DNA from: Actinoallomurus iriomotensis | GTDB lineage: Bacteria; Actinomycetota; Actinomycetes; Streptosporangiales; Streptosporangiaceae | DNA length: 64,000 nt | Assembly: GCF_030269445.1 (NCBI RefSeq) | Contig: NZ_BSTJ01000011.1 | Span: 310,001 to 374,000, forward strand | Reading direction: 5' to 3' | Part shown: one piece after another, positions 48,911-57,281 of the stretch | How the letters are laid out: each line of letters begins with the position of its first letter | Position numbering within the stretch: the stretch's first letter is position 1 | Program-made: the position numbers and the translations under genes | Notes under the pieces: generated by a model | Seen by the model: the letters and a program-made list of their open reading frames with translations, nothing else | Database searches by the model: none | What the model was told of the DNA's origin: nothing

Positions 48911-49420
48911 ATGAGCCGGGTGGTGTTGCGGCCGGTCGAGGAGAAGGACATCGACGTCTTCGAGGCCGAGTTCGCCGGCCCCGAGGGGACCGGCGTCCAC
49001 CAGTGGTTCGGGTACCGCAGCCCCCTCGACCTGCGGCGCCGGTTCGCCGAGACCGGCCTGCTCACGCCGGACGGCGGAACCCTCACGGTCTGCGAGGACG
49101 ACACCGTCGCCGGTCGGGTCGAGTGGTTCAGGAGCCTGTGGGGCCGCCCGGAGACGTCGTGGTGCTGGACCGTCGCGATCGGCCTGCGGCCGAGCTGCCA
49201 GGGCCGGGGCCTCGGCACCGAGGCGCAACGACTGCTGGTGACCTACCTGTTCGACCACACCCGCGCCCAGCGGATCCAGGCCTTCACCGACAGCGGCAAC
49301 GTCGCCGAACAGCGAGCGCTGGAGAAGGCGGGCTTCGAACGGGAGGGCGTCCTCCGCCAGGCCCAGTGGCGAGCCGGCGGCTGGCACGACCAGATCCTCT
49401 ACTCGACGCTACGCCCGTAA
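48911..49420 (+). CDS. GNAT-family N-acetyltransferase
   Basis: The 169-aa protein has the RimJ/RimL-type GNAT fold. The acetyl-CoA loop is QGRGLGTEAQRLLVTYLF (about residues 97-114) and the later motif is NVAEQRALEKAGFEREG. It transfers acetyl groups to an amine; the substrate is unknown. The ATG at 48911 follows GGGAGAG. It is a different subgroup from the three GNAT genes at 55.7-57.3 kb. Confidence 0.9.
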   Translation: MSRVVLRPVEEKDIDVFEAEFAGPEGTGVHQWFGYRSPLDLRRRFAETGLLTPDGGTLTVCEDDTVAGRVEWFRSLWGRPETSWCWTVAIGLRPSCQGRGLGTEAQRLLVTYLFDHTRAQRIQAFTDSGNVAEQRALEKAGFEREGVLRQAQWRAGGWHDQILYSTLRP

Positions 49421-49433
49421 CCGGAGGCGTGCT

Positions 49434-49463
49434 AAGTACGTGACGTACTTGACGTACTTGACG
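49434..49463. promoter_or_regulatory. Palindrome and tandem repeat before the toxin-antitoxin-like pair
   Basis: AAGTACGT-G-ACGTACTT (49434-49450) is a perfect 17-bp palindrome. Its right part continues as a tandem 9-bp repeat GACGTACTT (49442-49450, 49451-49459). TTGACG inside it resembles a -35. This is the expected form of an autoregulated antitoxin operator. Confidence 0.6.
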
Positions 49464-49505
49464 CCGGACGCCACTCTGAAGGCCCGCTCCGACGGAGGTA
49501 TGCCC

Positions 49506-49922
49506 ATGGGCGCCGTTCACTTCGACAGCTATACGGATGCCCGTGCGCATCTGAAGGCGCTCCTGGACGCGGCTGAGAGAGGCCTGGTGGCCACGGTGCG
49601 CCGCGAGTCCGCCACGACCGCCATCGTGGACGTCGAGCGGCTGCGCCACTACCTCGCGACGGTCACTCCGTCTCACGCGCAGGTGGTCCCCGAATCCGGC
49701 GGCTGGTCCCTCTTCATCCCGGGGCTGCCCGTCGCCGCGGACGGCGCCACCTTCGACGAGGCCGTCGCCGAGATGATCGAAGCGCTGCGTGAGTACGCGG
49801 AGGACTGGCAGGACCACCTGCTCGACGCTCCGAGCCACCGTGAGAACTGGGGCCTTGTCCAGCTGATCAGCCTCAGTGATGACGCACAGTTGCGCGACTG
49901 GCTGGTGGGCGAGACCCGGTGA
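49506..49922 (+). CDS. Putative antitoxin, Phd-like N-terminus and HicB-like C-terminus
   Basis: The 138-aa protein starts with a Phd/YefM-like segment (DSYTDARAHLKALLDAAERG...TAIVDVERLRHYL). It ends with a HicB-like strand-helix (GWSLFIPGLPVAADGATFDEAVAEMIEAL). The former would bind operator DNA and the latter could bind the partner. The ATG at 49506 follows GGAGG by 7 nt; ATG 49500 is too close to it. It overlaps the next gene by 4 nt. The mixed domain layout is uncommon, and the function is inferred from context. Confidence 0.6.
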   Translation: MGAVHFDSYTDARAHLKALLDAAERGLVATVRRESATTAIVDVERLRHYLATVTPSHAQVVPESGGWSLFIPGLPVAADGATFDEAVAEMIEALREYAEDWQDHLLDAPSHRENWGLVQLISLSDDAQLRDWLVGETR

Positions 49923-50344
49923 CCTGGCCGCAACCGACCCGTGAGGATCACGAACGCTTCTGCCAGACCGAGGAATGGCGTCCGGTACGGACCGCCCGGG
50001 GACGGACGGGGACCCATCGCGTCACCTATGAACTGGACCTCCCCGACGGCCGGATCCTGAGGACCCGGATCTCCCATCCGGTCGACCGGAGCATCTACGG
50101 CCGCAGCATCTGGGGTCACCTACTCCGCGATCAACTCCAGGTGGATGAGGCGAGCTTCTGGGCCTGTGTTCAGGACAAGGTCGTGCCCGATCGCGGGATG
50201 CCCACGCCACCGCCGGAGGCGCTGCCCGCCGATCTCGTCCATCTGCTGATCTCCAGGGCCGGTCTCGACGAGCGAGAAGTCGCGGCGATGACCAAGGAGG
50301 AGGCCATCGCCCGGCTGCACCGGTACTGGATCGACGGCGTCTGA
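49919..50344 (+). CDS. Putative toxin of a toxin-antitoxin module
   Basis: The 141-aa protein has a central YELDLPDGRILRTRISHPVD stretch and FWACVQDKVVPDRG. Actinomycete homologues are often labelled cytotoxic translational repressors of a toxin-antitoxin system, as I recall. Catalytic residues cannot be named; a His and several Arg residues are candidates. The start GTG at 49919 overlaps the stop of the antitoxin (GTGA), which ensures coupled translation. It is convergent with the oxidoreductase gene. Confidence 0.6.
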   Translation: MTWPQPTREDHERFCQTEEWRPVRTARGRTGTHRVTYELDLPDGRILRTRISHPVDRSIYGRSIWGHLLRDQLQVDEASFWACVQDKVVPDRGMPTPPPEALPADLVHLLISRAGLDEREVAAMTKEEAIARLHRYWIDGV

Positions 50345-50355
50345 TCGCCGGTGGC

Positions 50356-51381
50356 TTACGCGGGGACCATGGCGCGGATCGCCTTGAGGGTCGGTTCGTC
50401 CTTCACTCCGGCGATGAGCAGGGTGGTGACCGGGGAGTCCAGCCACAGCCGCAGGCGTTCGCGGATCCGGTCGAGCGGACCGAGCAGGGAGATCGCGTCC
50501 GCCAGTGCGTCCGGTACGGCCCGGATCGCCTCGTCCCGGCGTCCCGCGAGGAACAGGTCCTGCACCCGTGCGGCCTCCTCGGCGTACCCCAGCCGGCCGA
50601 TCAGGTCCAGGTGGAAGTTGCGGTCGCGGGCGCCCATGCCGCCGATGTAGAACGCCAGCGGGATCTTGGCCACCTCCAGCGCGGCCGTCAGGTCGTCGGT
50701 GACGATCGTGGTGACCGTCGCGGCGATGTCGAAGCCGTCCGGGCGGTCGCGCAGCGACGCGCCGAAGACCGGTTCGATCCGCTCCGGGTCGACGAACAGC
50801 GGTAGCCAGCCCTGGGCGATCTCCGTCGACAGCGCGACGTTCTTCGGGCCCTCCGCGCCGAGGTAGATCGGGATGTCCGGGCGCAGCGGGTGCGCGATCG
50901 ACTTCAGCGGCTTGCCCAGGCCCGTCACCCCGTCGCCCACCCCGTACGACCGCAGCGGCAGCGGGTAGTGCGGGCCGGTACTGGTCACCGGTTCGGCGCG
51001 TCGCCACACGTCGCGCAGGATCCGGACGTACTCGCGGGTGCGCGCGAGCGGCCGGGCGAACGGCACGCCGTACCAGCCCTCCACGACCTGCGGCCCGGAC
51101 GCACCGAGGCCGAGCGTGAGCCGTCCGCCGGACAGGGCGTCGAGGGTCAGCGCGTGCATGGCGGTGGCGGCCGGGGTGCGCGCCGACATCTGCGTCACGG
51201 CCGTGCCCAGGCCGATCCGTGAGGTGCGTGCGCCGTACCAGGTCAGCGTCGTGAAGGCGTCGGATCCGTACGCCTCCGCGGTGAAGACCTGGTCGTAGCC
51301 GAGGCGTTCGGCGGCGAGCACGGTCTCGGTGTCGTCCACGGGGTCCCGCTGCCAGTAGCCGAGGTTGATGCCGAGCCTCAT
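50356..51381 (-). CDS. LLM-class F420-dependent oxidoreductase
   Basis: The 341-aa protein has the luciferase-like barrel: MRLGINLGYWQ at the start, AERLGYDQVFTAEAYGSD, IGLGTAVTQMSARTPAATAM and ALSGGRLTLGLGASGPQVVEG. These are typical of F420-dependent enzymes that move hydride to or from alcohols, acids or drugs. The ATG at 51381 follows CGGAGG. A palindrome lies just upstream. No regulator adjoins it. Confidence 0.88.
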   Translation of the reverse strand: MRLGINLGYWQRDPVDDTETVLAAERLGYDQVFTAEAYGSDAFTTLTWYGARTSRIGLGTAVTQMSARTPAATAMHALTLDALSGGRLTLGLGASGPQVVEGWYGVPFARPLARTREYVRILRDVWRRAEPVTSTGPHYPLPLRSYGVGDGVTGLGKPLKSIAHPLRPDIPIYLGAEGPKNVALSTEIAQGWLPLFVDPERIEPVFGASLRDRPDGFDIAATVTTIVTDDLTAALEVAKIPLAFYIGGMGARDRNFHLDLIGRLGYAEEAARVQDLFLAGRRDEAIRAVPDALADAISLLGPLDRIRERLRLWLDSPVTTLLIAGVKDEPTLKAIRAMVPA

Positions 51382-51404
51382 GCGCGCCTCCGGGAGAAGT
51401 AGAA

Positions 51405-51423
51405 CCTGTTTCATCTAAACAGG
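51405..51423. promoter_or_regulatory. Palindromic operator before the F420 oxidoreductase gene
   Basis: CCTGTTT (51405-51411) and AAACAGG (51417-51423) form a perfect 7-bp inverted repeat with 5-bp spacer, 24 bp before the start codon. It looks like a TetR-type site, though no TetR gene is adjacent. Confidence 0.5.
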
Positions 51424-51469
51424 AGCAGACCGGCGCACACCTGTCGAGCCGAGATCGGCCGTGTGCCAT

Positions 51470-51630
51470 GCTGTGCATCGGCGGTACGCGGAGGAACCCG
51501 GTGAGATTCCGGGGCTGTCGCGCAACTGTGACCGGGGAGTCCGTCCTCAACCGACGGCCACGGCGTGAGCCGGAAGGCCGAGGACGGGCGACGATCCGGC
51601 AGCCAGGAGACTCCGGCCGCCACCTGCAGG
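51470..51630 (+). ncRNA. Adenosylcobalamin riboswitch upstream of the cob operon
   Basis: The B12 aptamer pattern is clear: GGAACCCGGTGAGATTCCGG, then CTGTCGCGCAACTGTGACCGG, then a variable arm with matching GCC/GGC stems, then AGCCAGGAGACTCCGGCCGCC. GGCGG (51479-51483) and CCGCC (51617-51621) close the outer helix. GAGGAAGGA (51651-51659) ahead of GTG 51671 is the controlled ribosome site. It resembles the riboswitch at 7575 but is not identical. Confidence 0.93.
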
Positions 51631-51670
51631 CCACCTACGGGCGCGCAACCCGAGGAAGGACGAACACCGG

Positions 51671-53755
51671 GTGAACACCTACCCGTTCTCCGCCGTGGCG
51701 GGGCTGGAGGACCTCAAGCTCGCCCTGCTGATCAACGCGGTGTCGCCGTCGGTCGGCGGCGTCCTCGTACGCGGCGAGAAGGGCACCGCGAAGTCGACCA
51801 TCGTCCGCGCGCTGGCCGGGCTGCTGCCGGCCGTCTCCACCGTGGCCGCCTGCCGGTTCTCCTGCGACCCGGACGCGCCCGACCCCGAGTGTCCCGACGG
51901 CCCGCACGACGAGGCGGAGCGGCAGGAGCGGCCCGCCCGGCTCGTCGAGCTGCCGGTCGGCGCGTCGGAGGACCGGCTCGTCGGCTCCCTCGACATCGAG
52001 CGCGCGCTCACCGAGGGCGTGCGCGCGTACCAGCCCGGCCTGCTGGCCGCCGCGCACCGGGGCGTGCTCTACGTCGACGAGGTGAACCTCCTCCACGACC
52101 ACCTGGTGGACCTTCTCCTGGACGCCGCGGCGATGGGACAGTCCTACGTCGAGCGCGAGGGCGTCTCGGTGCGGCACGCCTCCCGGTTCCTGCTCGTCGG
52201 CACCATGAACCCCGAGGAGGGTGAGCTGCGTCCGCAGCTCCTCGACCGGTTCGGGCTGACCGCCGAGGTCGCCGCCACCCGCGACCCCGACGAGCGCGCC
52301 GAGGTCGTACGCCGCCGGCTGGCCTACGAGGCCGACCCGGCCGGGTTCGCGGCCGACTGGTCGCGCGCCGACGCCGAGCTGGCCTGGCACATCCGTGCCG
52401 CCCGTGACCGCCTGCCCGGGGTCGTGCTGTCCGACGGCGCGCTGCGGCAGATCACCGCGGTCTGCGCGGAGTTCGAGGTCGACGGCCTGCGGGCCGACCT
52501 GGTGATGGCCCGCGCCGCGATCGCGCTGGCCGCCTGGCACGACCGCGGCGCCGTCACGCCCGCCGACGTACGCCTCGCCGCGCGCCTCGCACTGCCGCAC
52601 CGGCGGCGCCGTGACCCGTTCGATGCGCCCGGCCTGGACGAGGACCGGCTCGACGACGTGCTGGACCGCACCGGCGACTACGACACCGAGGAGGACCCGC
52701 GGCCCGGCTCCACCCGGCCGAAGCCGCCCTCGCCGCCCGTTCCCGAGCCACGGCCACCGGTCGAGGAGGACGACTCAGAGGCCGGCGCCGAGGTCACCAC
52801 CGAGGACCCCGAGCCCGAGCCCGATCCGGACACCGATCCCGACGGTCCGGGCTCCGGCACGCCCGTGCCCGACGCGGTGGACCTGCCCGCCGAGGGCGCG
52901 CTGGTCGACATCGGCCAGGCGCTGTCGGGCAACGCGGGGCCGCGCCCCGACCGGCCGACGACGTCCCCGGCCGACGCCGCCTACCGCCCACGCCTGTTCG
53001 TCGTGCCGGGCATCGGCGAGGGCGCGCCCGGCCGCCGCTCCCGCGCGCGCACCCCGTACGGCCGCACGACCGGCGCCCGGCCGGGCTTTCGCACCGTGCA
53101 CCTCGCCGGCACCCTCTTCGCCGCCGCGCCCCACCAGCGGTCGCGTGGACGCAGCGGACCCGGCCTGGTGATCCGCGCCGATGACATCCGTGAGCCGGTC
53201 CGCGAGGGACGCGAGGGCAACCTCGTGCTGTTCGTCGTGGACGCCAGCGGCTCGATGGCCGCCCGGCAGCGCATGCGCGCGGTCAAGGGCGCCGTGCTCA
53301 GCCTGCTCCTCGACGCCTACCAGCGACGCGACAAGGTCGGCCTGGTCACCTTCCGCGGCGGTTCGGCCGAGACGGCGCTGCCGCCGACCTCCTCGGTCGA
53401 GGCCGGCGCACGCCGCCTGGAGGACCTGCCGACGGGCGGCCGCACGCCGCTCGCCGCGGGCCTGTTGCGGGCCGCGGGCGTCCTGCGCGCCGAGCACCTG
53501 CGCGACCCGGCGCGGCGCCCGCTCGTCGTCGTCGTCACCGACGGCCGCGCGACGCACGGCTCGGTCGACGACGCGCTGCGCGCCGCCGCCCTGCTGCGGG
53601 AGGCCACCTCGGTGGTGGTCGACTGCGAGAGCGGCCCGGTGCGCCTCGGCCTCGCGGCACGGCTCGCCGAACGCCTCGGCGCCGAGATCGTCCGCCTGGA
53701 GGACCTGCCCGCCGACGGCCTGGCCGGCGTCGTACGCGATCGGAGGGTCGCCTGA
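51671..53755 (+). CDS. Fused ChlI-ChlD-type cobaltochelatase subunit
   Basis: The 694-aa protein has an AAA+ domain (Walker A GEKGTAKS near residue 37, Walker B VLYVDEVNLL near 134, sensor region TMNPEEGELRPQLLDRFGL). A long acidic/Pro-rich linker follows (about 335-420), then a VWA domain with MIDAS motif VDASGSMAA near 525. It is the motor and metal-sensor partner of CobN in actinomycetes, replacing CobS-CobT. The GTG at 51671 is the first gene after the riboswitch. It overlaps cobO by 1 nt. Confidence 0.92.
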   Translation: MNTYPFSAVAGLEDLKLALLINAVSPSVGGVLVRGEKGTAKSTIVRALAGLLPAVSTVAACRFSCDPDAPDPECPDGPHDEAERQERPARLVELPVGASEDRLVGSLDIERALTEGVRAYQPGLLAAAHRGVLYVDEVNLLHDHLVDLLLDAAAMGQSYVEREGVSVRHASRFLLVGTMNPEEGELRPQLLDRFGLTAEVAATRDPDERAEVVRRRLAYEADPAGFAADWSRADAELAWHIRAARDRLPGVVLSDGALRQITAVCAEFEVDGLRADLVMARAAIALAAWHDRGAVTPADVRLAARLALPHRRRRDPFDAPGLDEDRLDDVLDRTGDYDTEEDPRPGSTRPKPPSPPVPEPRPPVEEDDSEAGAEVTTEDPEPEPDPDTDPDGPGSGTPVPDAVDLPAEGALVDIGQALSGNAGPRPDRPTTSPADAAYRPRLFVVPGIGEGAPGRRSRARTPYGRTTGARPGFRTVHLAGTLFAAAPHQRSRGRSGPGLVIRADDIREPVREGREGNLVLFVVDASGSMAARQRMRAVKGAVLSLLLDAYQRRDKVGLVTFRGGSAETALPPTSSVEAGARRLEDLPTGGRTPLAAGLLRAAGVLRAEHLRDPARRPLVVVVTDGRATHGSVDDALRAAALLREATSVVVDCESGPVRLGLAARLAERLGAEIVRLEDLPADGLAGVVRDRRVA

Positions 53756-54357
53756 TGCCGCGCGGCAAACCCGAGAACGTCCCGGACGACGGGCTGACCA
53801 CGCGGCAGCGGCGGAACCGCCCGCTCGTGATCGTCCACACCGGCCAGGGCAAGGGCAAGTCGACCGCCGCGTTCGGGCTGGCGCTGCGCGGCTGGAACCA
53901 GGGCTGGCCGATCGGGGTGTTCCAGTTCGTCAAGTCCGCCAAGTGGCGCATCGGTGAGGAGCGCGCGCTGCGCGTGCTCGGCGCGTCCGGCGAGGGCGGG
54001 ACGGTCGTCTGGCACAAGATGGGCGAGGGCTGGTCGTGGATCCAGCGGCCCGGCACGGAGGAGGACCACGCCGCGGACGCCCGCGAGGGCTGGGAGCAGA
54101 TCAAACGCGACCTCGCCGCCGAGACGTACACGCTCTACGTCCTGGACGAGTTCACCTACCCGATGAAGTGGGGCTGGGTGGACGTGGACGACGTCGTCGC
54201 CACCCTGGCGGCGCGACCGGGCCACCAGCACGTCATCGTCACCGGCCGCGACGCCGACCCCCGGCTCCTGGAGATCGCCGACCTGGTCACCGACATGGGC
54301 AAGGTCAAGCACCCCATGGACGCCGGCCAGAAGGGGCAGAAGGGCATCGAGTGGTGA
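53755..54357 (+). CDS. cobO: Cob(I)yrinic acid a,c-diamide adenosyltransferase
   Basis: The 200-aa CobA/BtuR-type enzyme has the Walker-like loop HTGQGKGKSTAAFGLALRG (about residues 26-44), FVKSAKWRIGE and YVLDEFTYPMKWGW. It places the adenosyl group from ATP on Co(I) corrinoids. The start at 53755 overlaps the chelatase stop (TGATG). CobB overlaps its end by 4 nt. Confidence 0.95.
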   Translation: MPRGKPENVPDDGLTTRQRRNRPLVIVHTGQGKGKSTAAFGLALRGWNQGWPIGVFQFVKSAKWRIGEERALRVLGASGEGGTVVWHKMGEGWSWIQRPGTEEDHAADAREGWEQIKRDLAAETYTLYVLDEFTYPMKWGWVDVDDVVATLAARPGHQHVIVTGRDADPRLLEIADLVTDMGKVKHPMDAGQKGQKGIEW

Positions 54358-55673
54358 TCCCGCGGCTCGTGGTCGCCGCCCCCGCGTCCGGGAGCGGCAA
54401 GACGACGGTCGCCACCGGACTGATCGCCGCGCTGGCCGCACAGGGCCTCGACGTCTCGCCGCACAAGGTCGGCCCGGACTATATCGACCCCGGGTACCAC
54501 GCGCTCGCCGCCGGGCGACCGGGCCGCAACCTCGACCCGTGGCTCACCGCCGAGGAGCTCGTCGCGCCGCTGTTCCTGCACGGCGCGCGGGACGCGGACA
54601 TCGCCGTCGTCGAGGGCGTGATGGGCCTGTACGACGGCGCGGCCGGCGCGGGGGAGTTCGCCTCGACCGCGCACGTGGCCAAGCTGCTCGGCGCGCCGGT
54701 GGTGCTGGTGGTGGACGCCGCGTCCGCCGGCCGGTCCGTCGCGGCCCTCGTGCACGGCTTCGTGACCTACGACTCCGGCGTCCGGGTCGGCGGCGTGATC
54801 CTCAACCGGGTCGGCTCGGACCGGCACGAGGAGATCTGCCGCGCGGCGGTGGAGGAGACCGGGCTGCCCGTCCTGGGCGTGCTGCGCCGCCGCGACGACG
54901 CGGCCACGCCGTCACGTCACCTCGGCCTGGTCCCGGCCGCCGAACGCCGTCCCGAGGCCCTCGCGACCGTCGAACGCCTGGGCGCGCTCGTCACGGAGAG
55001 CTGCGACCTGCGCGGCCTGGTCGCGCTCGCGCACACCGCAGCGCCGCTGGCCGCCGAGCCCTGGGACCCGGCCATCGCCGCGCCGGCCGGGCGCGCGCGG
55101 ATCGCGGTCGCGGGCGGCGCGGCGTTCACGTTCGGCTACGCCGAGAACGAGGAACTGCTCGCCGCCGCGGGGGCCGAGGTCGTGCGGTTCGACCCGCTGC
55201 GCGACACCGCCCTGCCGCCGGAGACCGGCGGGGTGGTGATCGGCGGCGGATTCCCCGAGACGTACGCCGCGGAGCTGTCGGCCAACGAGCCGTTGCGCCG
55301 CGCGGTCGCGGCGTTCCGTGGCCCGATATACGCCGAGTGCGCCGGTCTGCTCTATCTCGCCCGGCGGCTCGACGACCTGCCGATGTGCGGGGTGTTCGAC
55401 GCGGAGGCGCGGATGACCGGGCGGCTGACGCTCGGCTACCGGGAGGCGGTCGCGGTGCGCGACTCGCCGGTGGCTCGGGCCGGTGAGCGGGTGCGCGGGC
55501 ACGAGTTCCACCGCACCGTCTGCTCGCGGGGGGCGGACGCTCCACCCGCCTGGCAGTGGTCCGCCGAGGGACCGGATGGCTTCAGCTCGGCGAATCGCCT
55601 TGCCTCCTACCTTCATCTCCACTGGGCTGGGATGCCTCAGATGGCAACGCGTTTCGTGGGGGCGGCCGCATGA
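54354..55673 (+). CDS. cobB: Cobyrinate a,c-diamide synthase
   Basis: The 439-aa protein has an N-terminal ATP domain (APASGSGKTTVATGLIAAL; DYIDPGYH) and a C-terminal glutamine amidotransferase domain. The catalytic Cys is in IYAECAGLLYL and the His in GHEFHRT. It amidates the a and c side chains. The GTG at 54354 overlaps the cobO stop. The last about 100 bp have a lower GC third-position bias than the rest of the operon, as does the beginning of the next gene. Confidence 0.94.
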   Translation: MIPRLVVAAPASGSGKTTVATGLIAALAAQGLDVSPHKVGPDYIDPGYHALAAGRPGRNLDPWLTAEELVAPLFLHGARDADIAVVEGVMGLYDGAAGAGEFASTAHVAKLLGAPVVLVVDAASAGRSVAALVHGFVTYDSGVRVGGVILNRVGSDRHEEICRAAVEETGLPVLGVLRRRDDAATPSRHLGLVPAAERRPEALATVERLGALVTESCDLRGLVALAHTAAPLAAEPWDPAIAAPAGRARIAVAGGAAFTFGYAENEELLAAAGAEVVRFDPLRDTALPPETGGVVIGGGFPETYAAELSANEPLRRAVAAFRGPIYAECAGLLYLARRLDDLPMCGVFDAEARMTGRLTLGYREAVAVRDSPVARAGERVRGHEFHRTVCSRGADAPPAWQWSAEGPDGFSSANRLASYLHLHWAGMPQMATRFVGAAA

Positions 55674-56209
55674 CTTTCGACGAGGGTGTTCTGCTGGAGA
55701 CCGAACGGCTGCTGCTGCGGCCATTTGAAGAAGAAGACGCTAAAGACGTCCTTACCGCCAGCCGCGACCCGGAGATCCGGCGCTGGATGCCGTGGGCGTC
55801 GGCGCAGACGACGCAGACCGCCGTCGACTGGTGCACGACGCACGCCCACACCGACCCGGCGCGGGCGATGAACTTCGCCATCGTCGCCGGCGAGCGGTTC
55901 GCCGGCTCGATCGGCATCGGCCGTACCGACTGGACCGACGGGCGCGCGGAGGTCGGCTACTGGATCGCGCCCTGGGCGCGCCGCAACCGGTACGCGGTGG
56001 AGGCGACGCGCGGCGTGGCCGCGTACGCCTTCGAGAAGGGCATGCACCGGATCGAGCTGCTCGCCGCCGTCGGCAACGTCGCCTCCCAGGGCGTCGCGGA
56101 GAAGGCCGGCTTCACCCGCGAGTCGGTGCTGCGCGAGGCGATGCTCATCGGATCCGGCCGCCGGTCCGACGCGGTCCTGTTCAGCCTCCTCGCCAGCGAG
56201 CTGTCATGA
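55670..56209 (+). CDS. GNAT acetyltransferase, operon copy 1
   Basis: The 179-aa RimJ/RimL-type protein has LLETERLLLRPFEEEDA at the start, RRWMPWA, GYWIAPWARRNRYAVEATRG around the acetyl-CoA loop, and NVASQGVAEKAGFTRESVLRE. It overlaps cobB by 4 nt (ATGA) and copy 2 by 4 nt. It is the most divergent of the three. Its acetyl-CoA loop RRNRYA departs from the QxxGxG/A consensus, so activity is less certain. Codons in 55721-55756 are unusually A/T-rich. No known step of corrin synthesis uses such an enzyme. Confidence 0.9.
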   Translation: MTFDEGVLLETERLLLRPFEEEDAKDVLTASRDPEIRRWMPWASAQTTQTAVDWCTTHAHTDPARAMNFAIVAGERFAGSIGIGRTDWTDGRAEVGYWIAPWARRNRYAVEATRGVAAYAFEKGMHRIELLAAVGNVASQGVAEKAGFTRESVLREAMLIGSGRRSDAVLFSLLASELS

Positions 56210-56742
56210 CTTTCTTTGAACCCACCACGTTGCGGACCGAGCGGCTGGTCCTGCGGCCGCCCGAGGAGGGCGACGCGCCCGACTGCTTCGCCGCCGTCGA
56301 CCAGGTCGTGCGGCGGTGGATGCCGTGGGCGCGCGGGTACACGCTGGAGAGCGCGCGCCGGTGGTGCGCCAAGGAGGCGTTCCGCGACCCGCGGCGGGAG
56401 GCGTCCTTCGCGATCGTGCCGGAGCGCACCGGCCGGTTCGGCGGCGTGATCGGGTTCAGCCGGGCCGACTGGGAGACGGGCGTGGCCGAGACCGGTTACT
56501 GGATCGGGCCCGCCGACCGGCGGCACGGCTATGTCACCGAGGCCGTGCGCGCGGTGGCGCGGTACGCCTTCGGCCTCGGCCTGTACCGGCTGGAGCTGCT
56601 CGCCGCCCCGGGCAACGTCGCGTCGCAGCGTGTCGCCGAGCGGGCCGGGTTCACCCGCGAGGGCGTGCTCCGCAAGGCGCGTCCCGCGCCGGACGGCCGC
56701 TCCGACATGGTGCTGTTCAGCCTGCTGGAGGGGGAGCTGTGA
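56206..56742 (+). CDS. GNAT acetyltransferase, operon copy 2
   Basis: The 178-aa paralogue of its neighbours shares RRWMPWA, ADWETGVAETGYWIGPADRR, HGYVTEAVRAVARYAFGLGL and NVASQRVAERAGFTREGVLRK. It is closer to copy 3 than to copy 1. The start ATG 56206 overlaps copy 1 and its stop overlaps copy 3 (TGATG). It must share the B12 riboswitch transcript. The substrate is unknown. Confidence 0.92.
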   Translation: MTFFEPTTLRTERLVLRPPEEGDAPDCFAAVDQVVRRWMPWARGYTLESARRWCAKEAFRDPRREASFAIVPERTGRFGGVIGFSRADWETGVAETGYWIGPADRRHGYVTEAVRAVARYAFGLGLYRLELLAAPGNVASQRVAERAGFTREGVLRKARPAPDGRSDMVLFSLLEGEL

Positions 56743-57281
56743 TGGCCGGCTTCGCGCCCACGGCGCTCCGCACCGGCCGCCTCACCCTGCGGCCGATCGA
56801 GGCGGGCGACGTCGACGCCTATCTCACGGCCGTGGACGACGAGGTCCGCCGCTGGATGCCCTGGTCAGAGGATTTCACTCGGGAGAAGGCCGTGCGCTGG
56901 TGCACCGAGGAGGCGGCCGGCGACCTGTCGCGGGCGCTCAACTTCGCGATCGTCCCGGGGGACGCCGGCCGGCTTGAGGGCGGGGTCGGCATCGGCCGGG
57001 CCGACTGGGAGACGGGCGTGGCCGAGACCGGCTACTGGCTGGGTCCGGCCGCGCGCGGGCGGGGCTACGCCACCGAGGCGGTGCGCGCGGTGGCACGCCA
57101 CGCCTTCGGGCTGGGGCTGACACGCGTCGAGTTGCTCGCCGCCGTCGGGAACGTCGCGTCGCAGCGCGTCGCCGAGCGGGCCGGGTTCACTCGGGAGGAC
57201 GTGCTCCGCGAGGCTCGGCCCCTGCCGGGCGGAAAACCGGCCGACATGGTGCGGTTCCGGCTGCTGAAGGACGAGCTGTGA
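56742..57281 (+). CDS. GNAT acetyltransferase, operon copy 3
   Basis: The 179-aa protein has RRWMPWSEDFT, ADWETGVAETGYWLGPAARG, RGYATEAVRAVARHAFGLGL (the best acetyl-CoA loop of the three) and NVASQRVAERAGFTREDVLRE. It overlaps copy 2 at TGATG and cobI by 4 nt (GTGA). Tandem duplication from a common ancestor is evident from the conserved blocks in all three. The role in a B12 operon is not known. Confidence 0.92.
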   Translation: MAGFAPTALRTGRLTLRPIEAGDVDAYLTAVDDEVRRWMPWSEDFTREKAVRWCTEEAAGDLSRALNFAIVPGDAGRLEGGVGIGRADWETGVAETGYWLGPAARGRGYATEAVRAVARHAFGLGLTRVELLAAVGNVASQRVAERAGFTREDVLREARPLPGGKPADMVRFRLLKDEL

